Shown here piece after piece: positions 1 through 13,300 of a stretch of DNA of 64,000 bases. This DNA comes from Corbicula japonica (taxonomy: Eukaryota > Mollusca > Bivalvia > Venerida > Cyrenidae). Both the position numbers and the translations under genes were made by a program. A model generated the notes under the pieces. That model was not told the DNA's origin, did not search any database, and was given only the letters and a program-made list of their open reading frames with translations. The stretch is from NCBI GenBank assembly GCA_038501625.1, contig JAZAYU010000255.1:496001-560000 (forward strand), read 5' to 3'. Each line of letters starts with the position of its first letter. Within the stretch, counting starts at the first letter, position 1.

Positions 1-1435
1 TTTTTCTTATTTTTAATAAGAAGAAAAGTCAACATAATGCATTTGTAACACAAAATATACGACCATTTTCATAGGTTTTGTTTTTTTTAAATAAAAATAT
101 ACATATGACGTAACGCGGAGAACTGTCGCGCGCACAACTGTCAAATCAGACCGAGGCTGTCAAAACACCATCAACCTTTGCGTCCGCGCCAGTAAACTTT
201 CAGCGATTCAGGCTTCAAGACAGATCTCTTTGAAAGGTAGATTTCATTATGTTTTGTACATGTGTTTGTCAAAAATATGCGAAACGTCAACCCATTGTTT
301 TTCACTTTCGGTTCTGCAGTGCATAAGCATTTTGTTTACATGAATAGGCGATTCGCCCCAAAACGATTCACCCCATGCCGAAGTCCTTATCACAAAAGTT
401 TGATTAATTCGATAAAATAACAGACGTCACGAAAGTTGCCAGACCGAATGACCTGACTGTTAAAATTTTGGGTCGGTCTAACATGATTTCTAATGTTATC
501 AGGAATGTAAGACAAAAAACTGAACTAGAACTTTGACAATTTTAATAATAATCAATACTATCATTTTTCTCAGACTGAGGTGGCCAAATAAGGCAAAATA
601 AAAAAAGGAAAAGTGTTGGCAAAAACAACTGAACAAAAGATTTTTGCACATAAACAAAGAATTTTGCTGTTCATGATATTCCAGAAGATGGTGCCTTTTT
701 CATATAGATTTCTTCATCTCAATAGTATTCCACACCATAATGTCAAAATATTATTTTAGTTTGACCCAGCTCATTTGTGACAACCTAAAAAAGGCTATTT
801 TTAACAAATCTTAAAACTGATACCTGTTTTGTGAAATACAAAAAAGTCCTGTGCTGCGAATTCCTGGATTTTTTTGTCAAACCAATATCCAGCTTACAAT
901 CGCAAAATTTAAATTTCATATGGCATGCTGCCATTGTTTACGGTTACTGTATTGATCTCCATTTTGTGAGGTAACGTGTGACGTCATCGCAATTGAAACA
1001 GAGCAGGGAAGTTCTCAAACGTTATTTTGACTGTCAAATTGTGATATCGACTAACGTACAAGGCAAAATGCCTAATTTGTAAAAAAATTCCAAACTGATA
1101 ATTGATATTATTATTTAATTTCTCAATCACTCTTGCAAAGCGCAGTACAATCTATTATATTGTTAGATAATTACAGACCAGGGATTCTAAAATCTAGAGC
1201 TCGCATTGAGGCAGTGCCTTAGTTCATATTAAATATTTATTTTGTATAAAACAGTATAATTAGGTACTGCATAATTATATATCATATTTTACGTTACACT
1301 ATATTAATAGTATTCTAATAGTAGTTTTGTGTAAACATACCAATAAAAACATTACTTAACTATCCCACTCTTGCGACCGACGGAGTAAATTCAATTCGTT
1401 TACCTGTTATGTTACGACAATTAAGTATAGGTTAT
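1..1435. other. noncoding DNA, no gene seen
   Basis: AT-rich sequence with no convincing ORF. A slightly GC-richer patch near 110-240 ends in a possible splice donor (aaag|gtag near 235), but nothing shows that it is an exon. Confidence 0.4.
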
Positions 1436-1440
1436 TGTTC

Positions 1441-1522
1441 ATTTAGAGGCTTGTATGAACATTAAACGGTCAGGCCCAGCGCAGTTGGGCGACCGTTTAA
1501 TTTTTCATACAAGCCTCTAAAT
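1441..1522. repeat. foldback inverted repeat
   Basis: Two arms of about 31 bp (1441-1471 and 1491-1522, beginning atttagaggcttgtatgaa) are near-perfect inverted complements separated by about 20 bp. This is a hairpin-forming MITE-like or foldback unit. Confidence 0.75.
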
Positions 1523-1535
1523 CAACTATAACGTA

Positions 1536-1671
1536 TATAATGGTTGAAATTATTTTTGTAACTGACAAAACATTCTCCGCATTTCCGACGCGCAACATTA
1601 TGAGAATTAAGGTTCGAAATATTTGAAAAATACTGAATGACCATTGGCTCAAAAATAATTTCAACCATTAT
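1536..1671. repeat. short inverted-repeat unit
   Basis: The sequence tataatggttgaaattattt at 1536 recurs inverted at 1651-1671, giving a MITE-like unit of about 135 bp next to the preceding foldback. Confidence 0.6.
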
Positions 1672-1819
1672 CATAAAATAAAAGGTGTCTCCATCCAATG
1701 AACAATCAGAACAATGAGAACTCTTATTACATTAATGATTGTATATCATTTGATCAAAACAGTATTCCGTACAAAATATAAGAAAAATATAAGAAAAACT
1801 TCAATTATATTGTAACTAT

Positions 1820-2381
1820 ACTGAACCAAAAAAGAAACTTTCGTAAAGTATGTGCCAGTTGTTCAGACCCATAACGTAATAACGACGTTACAACAGGATA
1901 ATGCCACATCCCATGTTGCTCGTGTCAATATACAGTATTTACAAAATCATAACGTTGATTTCATCGACGACTGGCCCTCAAAATGTCCGGATTTGAACCC
2001 AATTGAACATCTCTGGGATAATCTGGATAGACGCGTACGTCGACGTGCGAACCCTCCAAACAACGTCAACGACCTTCGAACAGCATTGCTTGAAGAATGG
2101 AATAATATTCCACAGGCTGACATTAACAAACTTGTGCTCTCAATGCGACGTCGCTGTCAGGCAGTCAGCATCGCACACGGCGGTCACACACGCTACTGAT
2201 TGTTAACTTTAGAAACGACCCCTACCTTATTTTAATTTAAAATTCAACAATCAATCTGATCTTTTCCTCCAAAATGATGATTTTAAAGGAACCACAATAC
2301 ATTATTTTCAGCCAAAAGGATTGAAACTGTACTAACATATCTACAATTAAACTTGGCGAAAGTGTCTTTTTTGGTTCAGTA
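1820..2381 (+). mobile_element. internally deleted Tc1/mariner element
   Basis: Terminal inverted repeats of about 24 bp (1820-1843, actgaaccaaaaaagaaact; mirrored at 2357-2380 with one mismatch) sit next to TA dinucleotides, the usual Tc1/mariner target. Only about 560 bp separate the ends, against about 1.3-1.7 kb for complete elements, so the 5' half is deleted. The remaining coding part is the transposase C-terminus. Confidence 0.85.
1852..2199 (+). pseudogene. Tc1-like transposase, C-terminal fragment
   Basis: An open frame of 115 codons corresponds to the C-terminal part of a Tc1/mariner DDE transposase. The second catalytic Asp lies in LQQDNATSHVAR and the final Glu in PDLNPIEHLWD, followed by the usual C-terminal tail. 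Counting residues between them gives 35, one more than the 34 usual for Tc1. The N-terminal HTH domains and the first catalytic Asp are missing because of the element's internal deletion, so the fragment cannot be active. The apparent Met start is accidental. Confidence 0.9.
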
Positions 2382-2383
2382 TA

Positions 2384-2958
2384 TATATACAACAATATGC
2401 ATAAAATCTACTGAATATTGTATTTAACTTTTATGAATGCTGTTCTATCTGTTCCGATTCTTCAATGAAACTCACAACAAACTTACAGCTCTTTCTTGCA
2501 ATATTTATAAGTTGATAAATGGATGATATTGGAAGTTGTCACTTTCATTCCTCTTTTTACTGTACAGAGGTATATCAAAGCGGACTTTTCTACAATTATG
2601 TACCTCACACATTTGAAATAACACATTAGAAGTGAATATCACAATACATGTAATCGATAAGTAGTAGCAAATAACATATTCTTGCATACCAGATCAGGTC
2701 ATCCGGTGTTTTCACCCGTGTAGGAAATTTCGATCCTACACCCCCGTGTAGAACGAGACACGTGAGTGACGTCACGTCTTCAAGTATCTGACGTAATATA
2801 TTCAAGTTAGTGACGTCATTGTAAAAAAAAGATTTACGTAAATGTCATTATTTGAACATAAGGAAAATACATTAGTTTGTCTACATACACAGAAATGTTA
2901 TAAATAAAAAAAAGGCATGCAAGAAAAAGTATCTTGCACGAGACATTCGGTAAAAATA
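2384..2958. other. noncoding DNA
   Basis: No gene is supported. A few short inverted motifs (tgtaggaaatttcgatccta near 2720) and repeated tgacgtcac-like words at 2768-2820 are the only structure seen. Confidence 0.4.
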
Positions 2959-3050
2959 GAAAAATCTGTCACCTCGGGTAAACTGTTTTGGCGGGAACTC
3001 GGCAGAGCCTCGTTCGCGCAAAACAGTTAACCCTCGGTGACAGATTTTTC
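2959..3050. repeat. foldback inverted repeat
   Basis: Arms 2959-2990 (gaaaaatctgtcacctcggg at the start) and 3019-3050 are near-perfect inverted complements around a GC-rich loop of about 28 bp. Confidence 0.75.
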
Positions 3051-3615
3051 CATCTTCACCTCACACTCATGCATGATACTTATAATATGAAAATACATCC
3101 GCCTATTCATATTAAGGACTGACTACACAGTTCAGGACATAAAACATCGTAAAACACCCCTATGAGCGGTGAAATGGACCGGCTTATATTGTACGAAATG
3201 CGAGTCCATGTTATTTACATGTATTTAGCAGGTAAAGGATTGAATCTCGAATTGTTCCAGGTACCATTACGTATCCCCCAAAACCCCTGTCACAAAATTA
3301 ATCGCCAGATCGAGTGACAATTATTCCTATAGATCAAATTAGCATAACATAAGACTTTATCATTATTGCCCTGATCGTTGTTTTGTATTGAAATTATAAT
3401 ATTTAAAGTAACCACGTGAAATATACTAAAGATCGTATTGGATGTATTATGCAAACTTAATTGACTTGGCAATTCGAAGCTGTATTTCTTTTATTTTAAC
3501 AACAACACACGAGAAAGCAAAGGATGTGTTTCTACTTCATGAGAATATTTGTTCTACACAGATTCTTGCTTTGATAACAAGCGATGCATAATGGACAACA
3601 TCATTTGTAATCTCT
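3051..3615. other. noncoding DNA downstream of the transporter gene
   Basis: This lies immediately 3' of the minus-strand transporter stop codon and probably holds its 3' UTR. No second gene is visible. Confidence 0.4.
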
Positions 3616-3852
3616 TCAGTCATCATGTTCATAAGCCGCGTTCTCCTTGGCAAGGTCACCATTAGTTTGTACTTCTCCGTTGGCATGGTGACCGCTGGTT
3701 TGTAAGTCCGTGTTGGGTAAGGGTTGTTTCTCCTGGCCCTGTCCTATCTCCACAGTGAACAAGGAAAAGTCCGGGAGCTTGTACCTGTCACCTCGGTGTT
3801 CAGGGTCGGCCGGACCCCAGGATTCTTTGGGAGAGTTTACCTCCACCAAGAG
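3616..3852 (-). CDS. SLC6 transporter, last coding exon
   Basis: The acceptor ttatttcag precedes CTCTTGGTGG at 3852, and the exon ends at TGA (3618-3616). It encodes the cytoplasmic C-terminal tail. The stretch [20 protein letters not shown] matches the W-G-P...HRG-RYK motif after TM12 of glycine-type SLC6 proteins. The following 45 residues are hydrophilic, rich in Gln, Asn and Glu, and not conserved. Confidence 0.88.
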   Translation of the reverse strand, partial: LLVEVNSPKESWGPADPEHRGDRYKLPDFSLFTVEIGQGQEKQPLPNTDLQTSGHHANGEVQTNGDLAKENAAYEHDD

Positions 3853-4220
3853 CTGAAATAAGATCACTAATACTGTGAATTCTTTATTATTCGCGGTCAT
3901 TAAATTTCGTGGTATTTGAGAAAAGCATGTTTTGGTTCCTAAATTCGTCATATATATAGTCAAAAGTCAGGTTTACAATACTATAATTCGTTGGGAGTTT
4001 AAACTCTCGGATAAAAACTGCCAACGGCATGCACGAAATTAGGTACCTCATGAATATGAATGAGTTCACGTTATACATAGAAAACAAAGCTTCCCAAATC
4101 TGAATTATGATTTCAAAGAAAATATATGACAAGTTGCAATATAAATTTCAAATGGCGGTTCATATGTAACTCCGCGTGTTCCATTTTTCGTGAGTTGCTT
4201 CTTCAATTTTTCATATTATG

Positions 4221-4265
<45 letters not shown>

Positions 4266-4352
4266 TCAGTTACTTCTTCAATTTTTCATATTAAGCTCTC
4301 CCTCTCTTTCTCTCAGTTACTTCTTCAATTTTTCATATTATGCTCTCCCTCC

Positions 4353-4399
<47 letters not shown>

Positions 4400-7300
4400 C
4401 TCTCTGCATCAAGAAAACCTTTTCAAACCGTTTTAGTCGCAGTTTTAATAGAATCTACACTGATCCAAAGCCATGGTATGTCACACATATAATGGCCTTT
4501 TATTTCATTTTTCTTTGAATTGCAAAAAATAATGTAACTAGAAATGTGTCCAAAGGACACGGATGCCCCCGCTATGGGTTTTTCATAAAGCTCCCAGCAG
4601 TAGTGTAGGACAAGTTGTGTTCACGAGATATATTCCTATTACAAGAAAATTCTATTTTTAGTAACAGTGACCTTGACCTTGGATCTACAGGCATGAGTTT
4701 TGTGCGGACACACCACCCTGTCATGGTGAACATTTGTGCCAAGTTATTTTGAAATCCCTCCATTCATAACAAAGTTACAGCCTGGAGAAGAAAATTCTAT
4801 TTTTAGTAACATTGACCTTGACCTTGGACCTACAGGCTTGGGAATGTATGTGACACACAGTCTTAATATGGTGATCAATTAAACAAAGTTATTTAAAAAT
4901 CCAATAACAAATAACAAAGTTACAGAGCCGACACAATTTTGCAAGAAATTTCTATTTTTAGTAACAGTGACCTTGACCTTGGACCTACAGGCATGGGTGT
5001 TGTATGCGACACACCACCTTGTCTTGGTGAACATTTGTGCCAAGTTATTTTGAAATCCCTCCATCCTTAAGGGCCAAGTGTATATTTTGCTTAACACAAA
5101 ATGTAAGTGAAGAAGGGGCATAATTTGAAAAAATATTGGAAGCAGGGTTATGGGTCTTGTTGGTTATGATGTAGATTTTGATGGTGAAAATTTATTTCAA
5201 GTTTCAAGGCAATATCTCAAGTAGTTTTAAAGTTATGGGCAAAATGCATATTTTGCTTAACACAAAATATAAGAATAAAACTAATGTAAATGAAATTATC
5301 AAAGGGCCATAACTTTTGAACAGAACATGTAAGAGCAAAACCCCACCTTTATGCACAACAACATATCAGGCCAAGCATTGTGGTAAAGTTTCATTAAATT
5401 CCCACCAGTAGTGTAGGAGTTGCGTTCACAAGATATATTCCTATTAAAACTAATGTAAATGGAAGTATCAAAGGGCCATAACTTCTGAACGGAACATGTA
5501 AGAGCAAAACCCCACCTTCATGCACAACTACATATCAAGCCAAGCATTGTGGTAAAGTTTCATTAAATTCCCACCAGTAGTGTAGGAGGAGTTGCGTTCA
5601 CGAGATATATTCCTATTAAAACTAATGTAAATGGAAGTATCAAAGGGCCATAACTTCTGAACGGAACATGTAAGAGCGAAACCCCACCTTCATGCACAAC
5701 TACATATCAAGCCAAGCATTGTGGTAAAGTTTCATTAAATTCCCACCAGTAGTTTAGGAGAAGTTGCGTTCACAAGATATATTCCTATTAAAACTAATGT
5801 AAATGGAAGTATCAAAGGGCCATAACTTCTGAACGGAACATGTAAGAGCGAAACCCCACCTTCATGCACAACTACATATCAAGCCAAGCATTGTGGTAAA
5901 GTTTCATTAAATTCCCACCAGTAGTTTAGGAGGAGTTTCGTTCACGAGAATATCGGACGGACGGACGGACGGACGGACGGAAGGACGGACAGGAGCAACT
6001 CTTAATGCCCGCCGCCATTTCATGGCGGGGGCATAAAAACATTGCAACTATCTTAAGACAACTTATATCACAGACAAAATAATCTACAAAGTTTACACAT
6101 GAAACAAGTTCACTATCTAAACAACATTTACACTACACCGAAAAGAAACATCTGCGGAAAAATGAAGTGGCCTAAGGCCGGTATTCCGTGGTTCCGTGAT
6201 GCGTATTCCGTGTCCGTGATTTTTCACCCACCAAAGATATCGTTGGGTATATTCCATACCTCCGTGTCTGTTCCACGTCGCGGACACGGAGATATGGAAT
6301 ATACCCAACGATATCTTTGGTGAGTGAAAAATCGCGGACACGGACACGGAGAACGCATCGCGGAACCATGGAATACCGGACTTACTCCTCTGAAACTAGA
6401 GATGCAGTGAAAAAGAGAATAAATAAATACTAGAAAAACCCGATCTGAAGTGTACTCACTGCACATCCTCCCTTATAACAGTAATATCCTATAAACCATG
6501 CAGGGACAATTAGGATAGGGGCTGCGGCCGCGAGCCAGCCGACGGCGTCACCGAAATCAGGATAATCGTACTTCTCCAGAGTTAACGGCTTGTACTGGAT
6601 CCCTTTGAAGACAATCACACCCTGGCAATATAATGATTATAATAAGTCATAACAATGTCATATAACATATTACAAAACTCGTATCATATATATCAGCAAT
6701 CTCATATATGACAGAACAATCTTTACATGTTTGATGATTTCCATAACTGGTTAAGAATAAGTAGACAGTCACATGACACTGCGTTGGTAGAAGATATTGG
6801 TCAGCTCCTTTTTTCCGATTAGCATTTCTTTTTTAGGGAATGTCCCGGGATCAATTTTTTAAACATTTACAAACTGACATTTTTAAATTCACGTGTCTGT
6901 CACGTGACTGTCTAGTTACCGATCACTTACAGTAAAACTCTTTATACCAATGTTTAAAAAATAATTTTATAATAGATATAGATAACAGATGAGCCGGAAA
7001 CTTTGAAATTCATAAAACATGAAATTATGCTGGCTATAAGGTCTGTTTCATCAAGCCTGTTAATGGACACTTTTTGAACACGCCGCTTAGCCCTGGTTTT
7101 AGTGCAACTCAATACAAACAAATGTACCAGTTAACAGTCTTTTAACGCTTCCAGTGCTTTGATTAATAAATAATTCAGGGCAAAATGTAAAACCGTAAAC
7201 TTACCATTAAACAAAGTGGTGTAAAAACACACCACATTGGAATGAAGAAAATAAATGCAATCTTGGACATCATGCGTACTCCAAGCATCATCTCAATATC

Positions 7301-10300
7301 CTTCTTGAACTTAACCACACCTGTAGGAAAACGCATAATATAACATTTTTATCATCATTATCATCATCATCATCATCCGTCAACACCATCATCATCATCC
7401 GACAACACCATTATCATCAGTCAACATCATCCGTCATTATCCTCCTCCTCATCATCAGTTAACATGCAAATATTTCCATATTTAAATTACTAAATACAAT
7501 ATACTACTCGGTATAGTTTTCAAAGGCATTTTTTGATGACACAACAATTTAATAACAACTAAAACATGAAAACATTTAAACAGTTATATGCATTATGCAT
7601 TACCCTGGATCTTGTAAATCGATCCTGAAGTGCATACTGCATTCTTGAATAACACTTTATAGAAAACAGCTTACCGTAAACAAATATGACAGCGATTAAT
7701 TCAAATATTCCAGCAACAAGTAGAGGAAATCCTCCAACATAGTTGTCTATCAGATTCAGAAGGTAAAATCCACCCTAAAATGACAAAATATGCATCTATA
7801 TAATAACACCGTAGGAAAATTTACGCCCTAGGAAAATAAAGGTACCCCGTAGGAAAATTTAGGGACGCCTTAGGAAGAATGCTGTTTTAAATAAACATAA
7901 TTGGGGTCTAATTATTCAAAAAAATATACATTCAGATTCAGAAGGTAAAATCGGGCCTACAATGCCTAATTAATCCTTTAATTACAATTCACACCTTTTT
8001 TATAACGAAAATTCATTATTTTTATTCAGTTTCTGTTAAAATGCAAAACACATGTAACATCTAACAGAAGGGGAGGGCGGACAATTTAGACAGCTCTAAG
8101 CGGAAAAGTGCGAAAAAGTTAGGTCCCTTAAATGCCTTTTCAATAATTGGATTACTTTTTCGGTTACCTCCACTGCTAATCTGCTATGTCACTCGAGAAA
8201 AAAAAACGGGAAAAATAAAAGCTTGCTATACAGCGTAACATTGATTGTGTATCTACAACTTTCAATTTTGCCGCATAAATCTAATTTGGAAGATATGTCT
8301 TGGTTATCGTTGAATTCGTATAACACATCAGCCTAAATTGCTTATTTTTATTTCAAGAATAATATATGTAAAACAAGCTAGTCTTCAGTCGTTATTGATA
8401 ATCGGATATTGCAGAAAATGTGTATAAACGAGTCAGTGTTATCCAGTGCTAAAATGGTTCACGTTTCCGGCATTATTTAAACGCGTCTTATCAACTATGC
8501 ATCAACGAGCCCCGATTAAGATTGCTTTTAAAAGGGGCATGCCATCAATTAGATCCAGTAATGGAAATGCATATTACTGTCTAAGCCGCCTCGCCCCAGT
8601 TTGAGCCAAACTCAAAATTTTCACCAGTAAACAGTACACTATTGACCCATCCCAGACGGCGGTAAACATGACACCTTTAATGTGGTATTTTCAGATTAAC
8701 ACCATTCCATGATCAACGGTGTATGGTCTCCAAAAATGGGTTTGCCCTAAACGAGAAAAAAAGGCGGAATTGAATAAACAAAAAAGAATTTTGACAGTGG
8801 AAATAAATTAAACATATCACAAAGAACGCCAATGGCAAAATTTAAAAACTAAGAAGTATATCGTTGGGATGATTAGACAATATCTAGATCTTAATTGGAT
8901 ATGGAAACTACCCATCTTAAAAAAATAAAGTAATTTTAGAAGTAATTTAAACATACACAAGTATCATGTCCAACAACCTTTATAGGACTGATTGATTGTA
9001 CGGGGAGACTTTTTACAGCCGCTACACGGCAAACGACGTGACTCTGATATTGAAATATGTGAAAAGGAAACTTTGAAACCCACCAAACACGACTAGTATA
9101 AAAATATTGCAGGCTTGGTTAGATTGAAACTGTTTATGGGCGCTATTGTGACTAATTGAATGAATATTACTGCCAATGTCGCCCAGCTCCGGGTTGAGCG
9201 CAACTCAGTATTTGAATGCAATCAATACAAGAACAATGTCGAACACATGGTAAACATTTTAAATTTATAATTCTTGCTTTTAATAACGGACAGGAAACTT
9301 ATTTTCACCCGGCGGCGACGATCGCAAAGTCTGATACTTCACGCAAAGTCTGATACTTGTTTTGTGATATGAGAACCTGTTAGGGCAAGTGTGAGGTTGG
9401 TGCACCCTAGAACCTGGTTTAAACCCCCAGTGGCAATTTGATTTGCCACTGACCGTTCCAAGGCGGTAATCCCTCGGGTTCTCATTTTTGTTTATTGTTA
9501 GTGGTGTCTTGTTTGAAACTGATCATTTTATTAACCATGCTCTCTCCCTCTCTCTTCTTGACTGTGTGGAGAGGCTTTTTTTTAAAATGTGGCGATTCCT
9601 GATATGCATATTTCACCTTTACCCGAATCATATTATTCATTTCGTGCGCAAGTCATAGTTCGGTCGGTCAGCTTTCTCAAATAGCCTCGTTGGTTGATTT
9701 CCGGCAAAGGGAAGTAACTCATACACAATTAAAAACTGTTAATTGGAATGGCGTTAATTACCCTTGAGAAATAAAATGTATATTATATGTATATTATCGC
9801 TGTTTTACGGAAATGATAGAAAAAAGGTCAGTAAAACGATATATGTTTATAGAAAATGAACAACGAAAAATGATAAATAATCACCTCAGTAGTCATCGGA
9901 AGAGCGAGTAGAAAGAAGAAAAGGCATCCGCATCCACGGAAGGCAAACATGCGCAGTTTTGACTTCCGAATTGCTGGAAATTGATCCATAAAACTGCACA
10001 GCACGGTTTCTGTTGCTGAAAACTAACAGTTTATAATCGCGTACAAATTTGAAAAAAACCCACAAAGTTCTAAAGAAATAAAAGTATTCAGAAAGTCTTA
10101 CGGACGCACTTGAAAAAAACAAATTCATTTGAAGCGTTTCATTAACGATCACAAAAGAGAAAAGAACTTGGAATAGGGAGTCTATTCAACATGTGCAAAG
10201 GAAAGGAATGGGATTGGGATGATTCTTTATTCCTACTTTTACTAAGGAGCGGATGTGAAGAATCAAATTGATCTAAACTGGTCGCACATGTGATTAATGG

Positions 10301-13300
10301 CTTTTAATGTAACATCGGGGCTGAGGTAAACTTTTGCAATAAAGCGATGCTATTATTCTTGTGAGAGATTACCTGTGAGGTGAAGCCGAGCATTGACATC
10401 ATCAGAAAGAACAGAATGGACCACAAAGGAGACACCGGCATCTGGGTAAGGGCCTCTGGATATACCATAAACGTTAAACCAGGTCCTGTCAACAATTTGT
10501 CAAGCTGAAGACTTGCATAGGATTCATTGAATAGAAATTGTACAGAAATATTTATCAAACATTCGAAAACAAAAACAATTATTACATAATCACATCGTAT
10601 TTCACCTTTTTATAATCACATCGTAAACTTAAATGCCCTAACGACTATTTTAAGTATATTGAAGAGATGTAGACTTCCATGAGATTTATTAATGAGTAAT
10701 GTTTGCCTGAAATAGCAAATTGAATTGTTAATTGGATAAAGGTCAAATTAATATATGTTTAACGAATGTGTTTAAGACAGAGTTTGCAACGTTAACATGG
10801 CAACAAATGTAGTTTATTCATCCTGAACAATTTTATTACCAAAAAAACGAAACAATTTTCATAAGAGTTTATCACGTGTATTAACAGACTGTATGTCTTG
10901 ACCTTTATTCCACTTCTATTCCAACGGCAAATATGCATAGTTTGAATAACATTGTATTATGCAAACCAAGTTACCATCAGCGACCACATTAGCTACAGAG
11001 GTATGCTTGTTGTGGGCCATGAACCCTAACACAGAGAAAATGACAAAGCCAGCGTAAAAACTCGTCATACAGTTGATTATTGGTACAAGCAAGGCGTCCC
11101 TGAAATAAAACATTCGGAACAATTAAAACAATTGATTGAAGTTACTTCACCAAGACAACTTGTACTCAATGGCAAACTGTTTTCCCACTGACCGTTCCAA
11201 GGCGGTTAACCCAAGGGTTCTCTTTTTTGTTAATTAAGGATTGAATCGATATTTGATGTTTTTCATTTGGGTATGGAAAACAGTTGGTCTGTTTAAAGTG
11301 TGTGAAGCCCGAAGGGCTTCACACATACTTTAAACAATCCAAATGTTTTTCATACCCAAATGAAAAACATCAAATGTCGATTCAATCCTTATATTTACAC
11401 ATATTTAAACTCTCATAAATACAGAAATTATTAGAAGAATTTATAATATAACGGCTTTTTCTTATGGCTGTTAGAACAGCCATGTTCACGACAAAGTGAA
11501 TGACTGCACGCTTTTTCGCAACAACTCGTGGCAAAACGTGCATGCTCTGCGACGTCACAGGTCAAAACAATGTGCAACGTCCAAAAAACTGTGAACGGTT
11601 TTTCTGGAGCCACGCCTTTTAAACTATTACGTCACACTGTTCACCATTAGAAATTATGATTTCTTAGGTGAATAAGACTTCATCGTAGAGAATGAAGTTG
11701 AAGTGTAAATATTTGTTCATGGTGCCATATTTGAGATTGATATTTTTATTTAAAACTAAACTTGGGTGCTGCGGGCTGAGACTATGTTTTCTGAGTTTGG
11801 TGATTCCTGATATGCAAATTTCATTTTTTTTGTTTGTTCATATGACAACTTGTTGAGGCAAGTTTGAGATCGGTAAACCCGAAAAACTTTGCAACTGTTC
11901 GTTTCATAGCGGTAACACATCGGGTTCTCATGTTCGTTAATTGTTTTTGGCGTCTGTTTCGAAATTCATCATTGCATAAACACGTTCTCTTCTTTCTACT
12001 CTTTTGGCTGTATGGGGAAGCTGTGACAGCTGGATGTAGCTTTTCCTGATATGCCCAAGTTAGTGATGTAGAGAAGTTTCTGTCATAAACTTCTCTGGCA
12101 AATGGCGAGTTTTAACGCTTCTTAATTAAATTATTTGTTTTCGAATTCTTCAAGTTGTTTTATATGCAAAATATATATTAATTTGTTTACGGTAAAAACT
12201 CACCGCAGAGTGTTTGTTTTAAATTGGTTGAAGCTCGACATGGCAATGAGACCTCCTTGACAAATACCGAGAGAGTAAAATATCTGCACTGCCGCATCAC
12301 TCCACACCTGTAATTACAAAGGAACTTAAAACAACAACTTATTAATACTGCAAAGTCACTCCACATTGTAATGTAAAAATCGCATATGGCTACTGTCACA
12401 GTGGCATCAATCCACAATATACGAAAATATATCATAAAACAAAGTCTGCCATTTCACCTTACACATACGAATGGATCTTCAATATTCGCATCCAGATCCA
12501 CCAGAATAATGTCCAAAAATCTCAAAATTGTTTAATGTTCGTATTTTATAGTGCTAGTTTATATCAACTTTTAAGTGTGGGTCAAAACTTCTAGTAACAG
12601 AATGTAGATCAGTGCCCAAGGTTATAAAACTGAGCATGGAAACCAGTCTCAAATCTCAAGCATCTAATTGGCTGAAATGGCGACCAGTCGCCATTTCAGC
12701 CAATCAGATGCTTGAGATTTGAGACTGGTTTCCAAACTCAGCTTTATAACCTTGGAGCCTTATTCAAACGATTCAAAAAATTTGAAATACTAATGATATG
12801 AAGCTTTAAGGCTGTAATACATCATCATAAGGAAGGAAGCTATGGACCACAAAGGAGACACTGGGATCTGTGTTAATGCATCAGGATATTGTGGCAATCT
12901 GGAACTGGATTTAAACAAAGTCGACAAGTGTGAACACAAATATAGATAAAGATGGCAACCAACCGAAGCCTCTGAAAGCTTGGTGATGTTCGGTTGAAGG
13001 TAGAAGTCTATACCAGTCTGGTGGCCCTCAAGGGTCAGCCCTCTCACCAACAGTGCTGTCAGCAGAATATACGGGAATATGGAAGCAAAGTACATAACCT
13101 GTGAGTAGAACAGACAAACTATTAGCATTATATACATGAATATGGAAGAAAGTAAATAATCTTTCAATTAAACAGGCAAAATATTAATGGTTACGATGGG
13201 AATCACATGTTCGTGCAACAAGCAAATGTTTTGTCTTATAAATGGAAATGTGGGAGCAGAATATGTGTCAAGGTTATAAAACTGAGATTGGAAACCAATC

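Larger units (their letters stand above)
7775..9884 (-). other. 2.1-kb SLC6 intron
   Basis: This is AT-rich noncoding sequence between two in-phase SLC6 exons. It holds the repeats at 9055-9260 and 9371-9640. No gene was seen on either strand. Confidence 0.75.

Noticed and set aside
4126..4518. Long Ser/Leu/Phe open frames
   Set aside because: Produced by the CT microsatellite and its repeated flank.
9371..9480. tRNA gene in the SINE-like head
   Set aside because: The sequence could not be folded by eye into a cloverleaf with convincing A and B boxes.
9885..9973. Shorter version of the SLC6 exon starting after atttccag
   Set aside because: It leaves a phase mismatch with the upstream exon and drops the conserved [13 protein letters not shown] segment; the acceptor at 10024-10023 restores both.
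12790..13167. A single 125-codon minus-strand ORF taken as one exon
   Set aside because: Only 12964-13098 matches SLC6 in order and has splice sites; the rest is intron plus the decayed duplicate exon.
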